DNA from: Variovorax paradoxus EPS
Lineage (GTDB): Bacteria > Pseudomonadota > Gammaproteobacteria > Burkholderiales > Burkholderiaceae_C
Length of the DNA: 64,000 nt
NCBI RefSeq assembly: GCF_000184745.1
Contig: NC_014931.1
Location: 3,472,001 to 3,536,000 of the forward strand
Reading direction: 5' to 3'
The position numbers and the translations under genes are program-made. Within the stretch, counting starts at the first letter, position 1; each line of letters opens with the position of its first letter. The notes below the pieces were generated by a model. It worked only from the letters and a program-made list of their open reading frames with translations. It was not told the origin of the DNA and ran no database searches. Shown here in pieces: positions 57,484 to 64,000 of this stretch.

Positions 57484-60189
57484 TCAGACGTACTCGGTAT
57501 GGCAGGTGACGACATCTCCTTCCTGCGAACGCGGCCCTGTTTTCCCGAGTGGCCTTGCGTCGACAGATATCCGGACGATCGTTCGCTTTTCCTGCAAGGC
57601 GTTGAGCCACTGCCGCGACAAGACCGGGAGCAGGTTCTGCTCGATGAAGCCCGTCAGTCGGCGTGCCCCGGTTTCATGCGTGCCGCATCGATCGACGATT
57701 TCGGCCACCAAGCCGGGGCCGTATTGCAATTCGATGCCATGCTGCTTTTTCATCCGATGCACCACATGGTCCAGATGCAGCGAGACGATGCGACCCAGGG
57801 CCTGCGCACCCAATGGCAGATAAGGCACGACGGACAGGCGCCCCAGGAATGCGGCCGGGAAAACCTGGCGAAGAACAGGCTGGAGCGCTTCGCGCAGGGT
57901 TTCGACTTCGGGCGACGATGCGGGGTCTTCGCACAGGCTCTCGATGAGTTCCGCACCTGCGTTGCTCGTCAACAGGATGGTGGTGTTTCTGAAGTCGATG
58001 CGGCGGCCTTCACCGTCTTCCATCCAGCCTTTGTCGAACACCTGGTAGAAGATTTCGTGGACGTCCGGATGCGCCTTTTCCACCTCGTCGAGCAGGATCA
58101 CGCTGTAGGGCTTCCGGCGCACGGCCTCCGTCAGAACACCGCCTTCTCCGTAGCCCACGTAGCCCGGCGGCGAGCCCTTCAGTGTCGAGACGGTGTGCGG
58201 CTCCAGGAACTCGCTCATGTTGATGGTGATGAGGTTCTGCTCGCCGCCATACATGGCGTCCGCAAGTGCCAACGCGGTTTCGGTCTTTCCGACGCCTGAT
58301 GGACCGGCCAGCAGGAAGACGCCGACCGGCTTGTTCGGATCGGTCAGCCGCGCCCGCGACACACGGATGCGCTCCGCAATCGCGGCAAGCGCGCGGTCCT
58401 GGCCGACGACGCGTTCGCCGAGAGTGGCTTCGAGCCTGAAGACCGCGGCAACTTCGTCTTGCACCATTCGGCCCACGGGTATCCCAGTCCAATCCGCAAC
58501 GATGGCCGCGATCACCGACTCGTCGACCTGAGAAAGAACCAATGGCGAGTCCTGTTGGCGCAACAGGAGCTCTTCTTCCAGAGCATGCAGTCGCGCCGAG
58601 GGCCACTCGCCCTCGGCGCCACTCTCCCTCCCCCCCTTCTCCTCCCTCTTCTTTGTTCTCAGCGATTGAATCTGCTGAACCATCGCAAGCTCTTCTTGCC
58701 ACCGGGCCTCGTAGGTCGACAGTTCGTGTTCGGTGGCATCGAGTCGGGCGTTTGCCGCTTCGAAGCGCTTTGATCGGGCATCACTTCCCCGCGAGATCGC
58801 GCTTTCCTGAGCCAGCAAGGCGAGTTCCACGTCCAGGGCTGCGATTCGCTGGCGCAGTTGATCGACCACGGCGGGTGGCGTGTGCAGCGACATGGCGACA
58901 CGTGCACAGGCCGTGTCGAGCAGGCTGATGGCCTTGTCCGGCAACTGGCGCGACGGAATGTAGCGATGGGACAGGGACACCGCCGCCCGCACCGCCTCGT
59001 CCAGCACCGTGACACCGTGATGTTCGGCAAAGACGGCGACCAGCCCGCGCACCATTTCGACGGCCGAGGCCTCCTCCGGCTCGGCGACCTGCAGCGTCTG
59101 AAAACGACGGGTCAACGCAGGGTCCTTCTCGATATGGCGCTTGTATTCGCTCCACGTGGTCGCGCCGATGGTGCGCAAGGTGCCGCGTGCGAGAGCAGGC
59201 TTGAGCAGATTGGCTGCATCTCCGGTACCAGCCTGTCCGCCGGCACCGATCAGGGTGTGCACCTCGTCGATGAAAAGAACGACCGGCTGACTCGACTTGC
59301 TCGCTTCTTCGAGCAGAGACTTCAGACGGGACTCGAACTCCCCCCGCATGCTGGCACCAGCGAGCAACGCACCTACATCGAGACTGAGCAGGCGAGCATC
59401 GCGCAGCGAGGGCGGAACCTCGCCGTTGGCGATTGCCAGCGCGAGTCCTTCGACCACGGCTGTCTTGCCCACCCCGGCCTCTCCGGTGAGCAGAGGGTTG
59501 TTCTGCCGCCGGCGCAGCAGGATGTCGACCATCGTGCGGATCTCGTGTTCGCGGCCGATCACCGGATCGATTTCGCCGCCGCGCGCGCTGTCGGTCAGGT
59601 CTCGGCAATACCGCGCCAGGGCGGATTTGCCGTCCGGCGAATCGGCGATCGCGCCGCTCGCTTCTCCTGGCATTGCGGCCGGGAGGCCCAAGCCATCGTG
59701 CGACCCTTCGTTGTCTTCCGGGGAGCCTGCGATGAGGGAAATGACGTCATCCATCAACTGCTCGACCGGGAGCTTTCGGAAGGCGGGCGATACGCCAAGG
59801 AGCAGCCGCCGCAGATCTGGCGTTTGCACCAACGCCGCAAGCAGCCACGCACTGCGCACACGACGATCGCCGAATTCGAGGCTGGAGAGAATCCAGGCGC
59901 GCTCGATGGCCGTTTCGACGTGATGGGAAAAATCGCTCAGCGATGTCGCGCCCGAGGGCAATTCCGACAATCTGGAAATCAGATCTTTTTCGACAACCTG
60001 AAAATCAATTTGGTAATGGCGGCAGATGCGATGCAAATCGCTGTCATTGATTTGCCAGATTTGATGAATCCAGTGCGTCAATTCGACATATGGATTTCCT
60101 CTCAGCTTGGCAAATGCTGTTGCGGCTTCAATGCCGCGAAACAGGGTGAGATTGAGCTTGCCGAACAACGCCCGTCGGGAGATCGCCAT
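57484..60189 (-). CDS. tssH: T6SS AAA+ ATPase ClpV (TssH)
   Basis: A 901-residue ClpV that disassembles the contracted sheath. The N-domain (about 1-160) starts SRRALFGKLNLTLFRGIEAA. D1 has Walker [11 protein letters not shown] (~240) and FIDEVHTLIGAGGQ. A coiled-coil middle domain (~440-540) has KREEKGGRESG. D2 has GPSGVGKTE (~640) and ILLDEVEKAHPD. It is the first gene of the T6SS operon, 60 bases before tssB; the promoter should lie in 60190-60470. Confidence 0.95.
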   Translation of the reverse strand: MAISRRALFGKLNLTLFRGIEAATAFAKLRGNPYVELTHWIHQIWQINDSDLHRICRHYQIDFQVVEKDLISRLSELPSGATSLSDFSHHVETAIERAWILSSLEFGDRRVRSAWLLAALVQTPDLRRLLLGVSPAFRKLPVEQLMDDVISLIAGSPEDNEGSHDGLGLPAAMPGEASGAIADSPDGKSALARYCRDLTDSARGGEIDPVIGREHEIRTMVDILLRRRQNNPLLTGEAGVGKTAVVEGLALAIANGEVPPSLRDARLLSLDVGALLAGASMRGEFESRLKSLLEEASKSSQPVVLFIDEVHTLIGAGGQAGTGDAANLLKPALARGTLRTIGATTWSEYKRHIEKDPALTRRFQTLQVAEPEEASAVEMVRGLVAVFAEHHGVTVLDEAVRAAVSLSHRYIPSRQLPDKAISLLDTACARVAMSLHTPPAVVDQLRQRIAALDVELALLAQESAISRGSDARSKRFEAANARLDATEHELSTYEARWQEELAMVQQIQSLRTKKREEKGGRESGAEGEWPSARLHALEEELLLRQQDSPLVLSQVDESVIAAIVADWTGIPVGRMVQDEVAAVFRLEATLGERVVGQDRALAAIAERIRVSRARLTDPNKPVGVFLLAGPSGVGKTETALALADAMYGGEQNLITINMSEFLEPHTVSTLKGSPPGYVGYGEGGVLTEAVRRKPYSVILLDEVEKAHPDVHEIFYQVFDKGWMEDGEGRRIDFRNTTILLTSNAGAELIESLCEDPASSPEVETLREALQPVLRQVFPAAFLGRLSVVPYLPLGAQALGRIVSLHLDHVVHRMKKQHGIELQYGPGLVAEIVDRCGTHETGARRLTGFIEQNLLPVLSRQWLNALQEKRTIVRISVDARPLGKTGPRSQEGDVVTCHTEYV

Positions 60190-60474
60190 TGCAACCTATC
60201 GGTTCGCAGGTGACGTCAATTGCGCAATGAAATCACGCGGCTTTCCAATCGGCAAAGCACTGACGCCTGCTGTTTTTCTGCCCATTTCTCGCTCCCTATG
60301 CTTTTTCGAATAGGCGCGATTCTGCGTGCTTGTGCAGACCTGTGGCGGAGCACAGTTTCTACCAATAGTTAAACGCCGAAAGCAGGCAATTGATCTGTGA
60401 AATTTCTCCGGGAGCAGACGATCCAGAAATTCGCAAGTAGTAATTTCTATTGAATGAAGCGGATATTTGGCAAC
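60190..60474. other. AT-rich intergenic region upstream of the T6SS operon
   Basis: About 285 bases clearly richer in A+T than the genes around them, with no coding frame I trust. It should carry the clpV promoter and leader on the minus strand. I looked for a sigma-54 element (TGGCAC-N5-TTGC on the minus strand) and saw none. The minus-strand frame at 60196-60507 overlaps the icd terminator and is not convincing. Confidence 0.6.
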
Positions 60475-60513
60475 AAAAAAGCCCTTGAATTCCTTTCGGA
60501 AGTTCAAGGGCTC
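60475..60513 (-). terminator. Rho-independent terminator after icd
   Basis: On the minus strand AGCCCTTGAA and TTCAAGGGCT form a 10-bp stem around a 13-base loop, followed by TTTTTGTT. It lies 41 bases past the icd stop. Confidence 0.9.
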
Positions 60514-60554
60514 ATTGCCTGACGTCGCAAGACGTCGAAGCGGCGCAGTGTGGA

Positions 60555-61814
60555 TTACATGTGCTCGATCATTACCTGCCCGAAGCCCGAGCAGCTCACC
60601 TGCGTCGCACCTTCCATCAGGCGCGCGAAGTCATAGGTCACCCGCTTGCTGGCAATCGACTTCTTCATCGCGCTGATGATCAGGTCGGCCGCTTCGATCC
60701 AGCCCATGTGGCGCAACATCATTTCGGCCGAGAGGATTTCGGAGCCGGGGTTCACGTAGTCCTTGCCGGCGTACTTGGGCGCGGTGCCGTGCGTGGCCTC
60801 GAACATTGCGACGGTGTCGCTCAGGTTCGCGCCCGGAGCGATGCCGATGCCGCCGACCTGTGCGGCCAGCGCGTCGGACACATAGTCGCCGTTGAGGTTC
60901 AGCGTGGCGATCACGCTGTACTCGGCGGGGCGCAGCAGGATCTGCTGCAGGAACGCATCGGCAATGCTGTCCTTGACGGTGATTTCCTTGCCCGTCTTCG
61001 GGTTCTTGAACTTCATCCACGGGCCGCCGTCGATCAGCTCGGCGCCGAACTCCTTGGCGGCCAGGTTGTAGGCCCAGTCACGGAAGCCTCCTTCGGTGAA
61101 CTTCATGATGTTGCCCTTGTGCACGATGGTCACGCTGGGCTTGTCGTTGTCGATGGCGTACTGGAATGCCTTGCGCACGAGGCGCTCGGTGCCTTCGATC
61201 GACACGGGCTTCACGCCGATGCCGGATGTGTTGGGGAAGCGGATCTTCTTGACGCCGAGCTCGTCCTGCAGGAACTTGATGAGCTTCTTGGCCTTGTCGC
61301 TTTCGGCTTCGAATTCGATGCCGGCATAGATGTCTTCCGAGTTCTCACGGAAGATGACCATGTTGGTCTTGTGCGGCTCGCGCACTGGACTGGGGACGCC
61401 TTCGAAATACTGGATGGGGCGCAGGCACACGTAGAGGTCGAGTTCCTGGCGCAGCGCGACGTTCAGCGAGCGAATGCCGCCGCCGACGGGCGTGGTGAGC
61501 GGGCCTTTGATGGAGACGACGTAGTCGCGCACGGCGTGCAGGGTTTCCTCGGGGAGCCAGACGTCGGGGCCATACACCTTGGTCGACTTCTCGCCGGCAT
61601 AGACCTCCATCCAGTGGATCTTCTTCTTGCCACCGTAGGCCTTGGCCACTGCGGCGTCCACCACCTTGAGCATCACCGGCGTGATGTCCAGCCCAGTACC
61701 GTCACCTTCGATGAAGGGGATGATCGGTTGATCGGGCACATTCAGCGAGTTGTCCGCGTTGACCGTGATCTTCTGGCCTTCGGCCGGGACTTTGATGTGC
61801 TGATAGCTGGGCAT
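60555..61814 (-). CDS. icd: NADP-dependent isocitrate dehydrogenase
   Basis: A 419-residue homodimeric-type isocitrate dehydrogenase, which makes 2-oxoglutarate in the TCA cycle. [15 protein letters not shown] (~39-53), the substrate-binding segment [18 protein letters not shown] (~108-125; the serine is the phosphorylation-site position of E. coli Icd), [20 protein letters not shown] and [12 protein letters not shown] are all present. The ATG at 61812-61814 gives the normal length; the frame also opens upstream to 61892. It stands alone with its own terminator. Confidence 0.96.
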   Translation of the reverse strand: MPSYQHIKVPAEGQKITVNADNSLNVPDQPIIPFIEGDGTGLDITPVMLKVVDAAVAKAYGGKKKIHWMEVYAGEKSTKVYGPDVWLPEETLHAVRDYVVSIKGPLTTPVGGGIRSLNVALRQELDLYVCLRPIQYFEGVPSPVREPHKTNMVIFRENSEDIYAGIEFEAESDKAKKLIKFLQDELGVKKIRFPNTSGIGVKPVSIEGTERLVRKAFQYAIDNDKPSVTIVHKGNIMKFTEGGFRDWAYNLAAKEFGAELIDGGPWMKFKNPKTGKEITVKDSIADAFLQQILLRPAEYSVIATLNLNGDYVSDALAAQVGGIGIAPGANLSDTVAMFEATHGTAPKYAGKDYVNPGSEILSAEMMLRHMGWIEAADLIISAMKKSIASKRVTYDFARLMEGATQVSCSGFGQVMIEHM

Positions 61815-61885
61815 GAGGTCGAAGGCTCCGGGAGTGATGTAATTTTGAGGAGTGTCAGCGAATTCAGACAGCGAGGGGCTTCCGC

Positions 61886-61914
61886 TGTACAACCGGCTAA
61901 CAAATCGCTGTACA
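61886..61914. promoter_or_regulatory. Two TGTACA palindromes upstream of icd
   Basis: TGTACA occurs at 61886-61891 and 61909-61914, each preceded by GC, 23 bases apart. They sit in the gap between icd (minus) and the small secreted protein gene (plus). This could be a two-site operator or chance; no known regulator is proposed. Confidence 0.3.
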
Positions 61915-62032
61915 TTTTAGACGCTGCCCATCAGCTGGCGTTTGTCAACCATGGGGCCATTGGGCTCGTTACTGGCTGACCTTCTGCTCGCCGGGAGGCG
62001 TTTCCAACCAATTCTCGATAGAGGAATCTTCA

Positions 62033-62356
62033 ATGAGCAAAATTCTCGCAGTCATGATCGCTGGTCTGTTCGCAGCTGGCGCCTATGCCCAAAACCCGGC
62101 CGGCACCACGCCCGAACAAGGGAACGCAACCAACAGCAAGCCGCAAGCACGCGCCGAAGCCAAGAAGGATGCCAAGCCTGCTGGTCAAGTGGCCGCTCCC
62201 GCTGGCGACATCGCCAAGACGCCCGAAGGCGGCAACCTCGGCGGCGACAAGGCTGCAGCCTCTGGCGAAAAGCGCGCTGAAACGCGCGACCAACGTCGTC
62301 GCAACAAGGACGGCAGCGTCAAGCGCAAGTCGACCCAAGGTCCTACGCCCAAGTAA
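62033..62356 (+). CDS. Small secreted basic protein of unknown function (first of two)
   Basis: A 107-residue protein with a signal peptide (MSKILAVMIAGLFAAGAYAQ, cut after AYA) and a lysine/arginine/alanine-rich, probably disordered mature part. GAGGA precedes the ATG by seven bases. A strong terminator follows at 62371. The signal peptide is almost the same as in the 62504 gene, so the two are likely diverged duplicates or share an export signal. Acid-shock-like or cell-envelope binding roles are speculation. Confidence 0.8.
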   Translation: MSKILAVMIAGLFAAGAYAQNPAGTTPEQGNATNSKPQARAEAKKDAKPAGQVAAPAGDIAKTPEGGNLGGDKAAASGEKRAETRDQRRRNKDGSVKRKSTQGPTPK

Positions 62357-62370
62357 TTCGGCGTCCCCTG

Positions 62371-62399
62371 AAAAAAGCGCTCCTCGGAGCGCTTTTTTT
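62371..62399 (+). terminator. Rho-independent terminator
   Basis: AAAAAAGCGCTCC, a short loop and GGAGCGCTTTTTTT. It is a perfect hairpin with a T-run just past the 62033 gene. Confidence 0.95.
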
Positions 62400-62503
62400 C
62401 GTCCGCCTCGACCAAAGTGCTGTCAACCGCGTGCGATGGGCTCCGTTGAATGTGGACCTTCCACAGGGAGGTGATCCAAATCAACGATATCAAAGGATTT
62501 CTC

Positions 62504-62692
62504 ATGAACAAGCTGCTCGCAGCCCTGGTCGCCGGTCTCTTCGCTGCCGGTGCTTTTGCTCAAACCCCCGCACCCGCGGCCGCCGCTCCGGCCGCACCTG
62601 CTGCTCACAAGGCCAAGGCCAAGCACGCAGTCAAGAAGCACAAGGTTCGCCACGTGGCCAAGGCCCACACGGCTGCCGCCAAGAAGGTGTAA
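62504..62692 (+). CDS. Small secreted basic protein of unknown function (second of two)
   Basis: A 62-residue protein with a signal peptide (MNKLLAALVAGLFAAGAFAQ) and a very basic mature part made of alanine, proline, lysine and histidine (for example KHAVKKHKVRHVAKAH). The composition resembles acid-shock (Asr-like) and nucleoid-like basic proteins, but no family is certain. The ATG at 62504 fits the signal peptide; an upstream ATG at 62450 would spoil it. The GGGAGGTGATC about 36 bases upstream looks like a ribosome site for that other start, so this choice is not beyond doubt. Confidence 0.78.
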   Translation: MNKLLAALVAGLFAAGAFAQTPAPAAAAPAAPAAHKAKAKHAVKKHKVRHVAKAHTAAAKKV

Positions 62693-62711
62693 GCTTTCAA
62701 GCCCACCCGGC

Positions 62712-62736
62712 AATGCCCGCATCAGCGGGCATTTTT
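62712..62736 (+). terminator. Rho-independent terminator
   Basis: AATGCCCGC, ATCA and GCGGGCATT followed by TTTA, 20 bases after the 62504 gene stop. Confidence 0.9.
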
Positions 62737-62784
62737 ATTGGTTACGGGCCGGCCTTCCACGACCCGCCCTGAAAGAGTTGTCCG

Positions 62785-63252
62785 ATGTTTCAGCGTTTAG
62801 CCGCCCTGCTCCTGCTGTCCGCCTCGTTCGTGATGCCGACGCATGCCCAACAACAGCAGCAACAACCCCAGACCGATCTTGCGCGCACGCAGTTGTCGGT
62901 CGGCCTGTACAAGATCGATACCCAGATTGCCCAGACGCCGCAGCAGCGTGAAATCGGGCTGATGTTCCGCAAGAACATGCCGCAGGCGGAGGGCATGATC
63001 TTCGTTTTCGAGCAGCCCGCCACGCAGTGCTTCTGGATGCGCAACACCCTGCTGCCGCTGACCGCCGCCTTCGTGGCGGATGATGGCCGCATCGTCAACC
63101 TGGTCGATATGCAGCCGCTGACCGAGAACTCGCATTGCTCCGAAGAGCCCGTGCGCTATGTGCTCGAGATGAACCAGGGCTGGTTTGCCAAGAAGAACAT
63201 CAAGAAGGGTGCCAAGCTCGGCGGCGAACTGTTCTCGGCCGCCAAGCGCTGA
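62785..63252 (+). CDS. Secreted DUF192 protein
   Basis: A 155-residue DUF192 protein. The signal peptide ends MPTHA before a poly-glutamine stretch, and the domain has QREIGLMFRKNMPQAEGMIFVF (split here as two adjacent motifs) and CFWMRNTLLPL, then VLEMNQGWF. DUF192 proteins are small beta-barrel-like envelope proteins of unknown function. It is convergent with sodB and shares its terminator. Confidence 0.88.
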   Translation: MFQRLAALLLLSASFVMPTHAQQQQQQPQTDLARTQLSVGLYKIDTQIAQTPQQREIGLMFRKNMPQAEGMIFVFEQPATQCFWMRNTLLPLTAAFVADDGRIVNLVDMQPLTENSHCSEEPVRYVLEMNQGWFAKKNIKKGAKLGGELFSAAKR

Positions 63253-63274
63253 GTTTCTGCCGCCTTCAGCCCTC

Positions 63275-63304
63275 AAAAAAGCCGACCCGAGGGTCGGCTT
63301 TTTT
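63275..63304. terminator. Bidirectional terminator between DUF192 and sodB genes
   Basis: AAAAAAGCCGACCC, GA and GGGTCGGCTTTTTT form a near-perfect hairpin with T-runs in both directions, between two convergent genes. Confidence 0.93.
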
Positions 63305-63320
63305 AATGCGCGAATGTGGC

Positions 63321-63902
63321 TCAGCCGAAGTTCTTGGCCGCGAAGTCCCAGTTCACCAGCTTGGCCAGGAAGGTCTCGACAAACTTCGGGCGCAGGTTGC
63401 GGTAGTCGATGTAGTAGGCGTGCTCCCAGACGTCCACGGTCAGCAGCGCCGTGTCAGCGGTCGTCAGCGGCGTGCCGGCGGCACCGGTGTTCACGATGTC
63501 CACCGAACCGTCGGCCTTCTTCACGAGCCACGTCCAGCCCGAACCGAAGTTGCCGACTGCCGACTTCACGAAGGCTTCCTTGAAGGCGTCGTAGCTGCCC
63601 CACTTCGCATCGATGGCCTTGGCCAGCGCGCCGGTGGGGGCACCGCCGCCTTGGGGCTTCATGCAGTTCCAGAAGAAGGTGTGGTTCCAGATTTGCGCAG
63701 CGTTGTTGTAGATGCCGCCGCTGGCCTTCTTGATGATTTCTTCCAGCGTGAGGGCTTCGAATTCGGTGCCCTTCTGCAGGTTGTTGAGGTTCACCACGTA
63801 GGCGTTGTGGTGCTTGCCGTAGTGGTACTCGAGGGTCTCCTTCGAATACTCGGGTGCCAGCGCGTCGAGGGCGTACGGCAGGGGTGGGAGCACATGTTCC
63901 AT
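63321..63902 (-). CDS. sodB: Iron superoxide dismutase
   Basis: A 193-residue Fe/Mn-type superoxide dismutase of normal length. Metal ligands are in [12 protein letters not shown] (first His near 27), NHTFFWNCM (second His near 74) and [13 protein letters not shown] (Asp and His near 157-161). The FFWNCM and AAQIWNH pattern is that of iron-type enzymes. It is cytoplasmic, since no signal peptide is present. The promoter should lie just upstream, in 63903-63948. Confidence 0.95.
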   Translation of the reverse strand: MEHVLPPLPYALDALAPEYSKETLEYHYGKHHNAYVVNLNNLQKGTEFEALTLEEIIKKASGGIYNNAAQIWNHTFFWNCMKPQGGGAPTGALAKAIDAKWGSYDAFKEAFVKSAVGNFGSGWTWLVKKADGSVDIVNTGAAGTPLTTADTALLTVDVWEHAYYIDYRNLRPKFVETFLAKLVNWDFAAKNFG

Positions 63903-63948
63903 GGTTTTTTCTCGTGGGTTGGTTGTGGGGAATAAAGGATTCTAGGAA

Positions 63949-64000
63949 CTAATTTTCGAGAGCGCGTCGGACGTGTTCCCGTTGTTGCTCCCTCCATGCG
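63949..64000 (-). CDS. Possible C-terminal end of an upstream gene
   Basis: On the minus strand one frame reads AWREQQREHVRRALEN then TAG, which looks like a real helical C-terminus. Too little is in the window to name it. The other two frames look less protein-like. Confidence 0.3.
   Translation of the reverse strand, partial: AWREQQREHVRRALEN

Noticed and set aside
60190..60474. A sigma-54 promoter for the T6SS operon
   Set aside because: No TGGCAC-N5-TTGC match on the minus strand in this region; the T6SS promoter class stays open.
60196..60507. A 103-codon minus-strand frame upstream of clpV
   Set aside because: It runs through the icd terminator and has a mixed composition unlike its neighbours. 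A leader peptide cannot be excluded, but there is no support for one.

Overview
The window looks like a chromosomal segment of a high-GC betaproteobacterium of the order Burkholderiales. Comamonadaceae, perhaps Variovorax, fits best; this rests on gene content, GC-rich codon use and the smc-zipA-ligA order, not on a database match. I see no rRNA, tRNA, CRISPR array, insertion sequence or prophage. Genes are dense and most operons are joined by ATGA, GTGA or TGATG stop/start overlaps.

Layout. 1-5.2 kb (minus): smc, zipA and the 5' part of ligA (runs off the left edge). 5.4-8.6 kb (plus): an unknown lipoprotein, a HipB/HipA-type toxin-antitoxin pair with a palindrome upstream, and an orphan ParA-like ATPase. 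8.6-18.1 kb (minus): ten tightly coupled genes resembling an aryl polyene (Ape/xanthomonadin-type) operon: ACP, COG4648 membrane protein, acyl ligase-dehydratase fusion, acyltransferase, LolA-like protein, MMPL exporter, NodB-type deacetylase, methyltransferase, dehydratase and ketoreductase. No ketosynthase is present. 18.2-19.7 kb (plus): a HerA/DUF853 ATPase. 19.7-22.0 kb: an ECF sigma factor with an NrsF-type anti-sigma factor and a matching promoter motif, divergent from two small genes (DUF6644-like, DUF6152-like).

22.1-35.3 kb is mainly pyrimidine and nucleoside salvage. A URC-type uracil catabolism set (GTP cyclohydrolase II-like URC1, DUF1688/URC4, upp) is followed by a BMP-family nucleoside ABC importer whose operon also carries a lipoprotein nucleosidase and an alpha/beta hydrolase. 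A cytosine deaminase lies a little downstream, after a divergent APS kinase/sulfotransferase-like pair. Together these could take up nucleosides, release and deaminate bases, make UMP and degrade it.

35.4-42.5 kb holds a GFA-family protein, a GNAT acetyltransferase, a DUF3574 lipoprotein, sbcB, cls, clpA and clpS.

42.7-60.2 kb (minus) is a type VI secretion operon, in transcription order clpV(tssH)-tssB-tssC-hcp-tssJ-tssK-tssL-tssM-tagF-fha-tssG-tssA-unknown. tssE, tssF, vgrG, PAAR and the PpkA/PppA kinase pair are absent here, and TssJ has no lipobox cysteine. The right end carries icd, two small secreted basic proteins with near-identical signal peptides, a DUF192 protein and sodB.

The best candidates for unusual biology are the ketosynthase-free polyene-like operon with its embedded deacetylase, the incomplete T6SS with a non-lipidated TssJ, and the linked nucleoside import/URC module.
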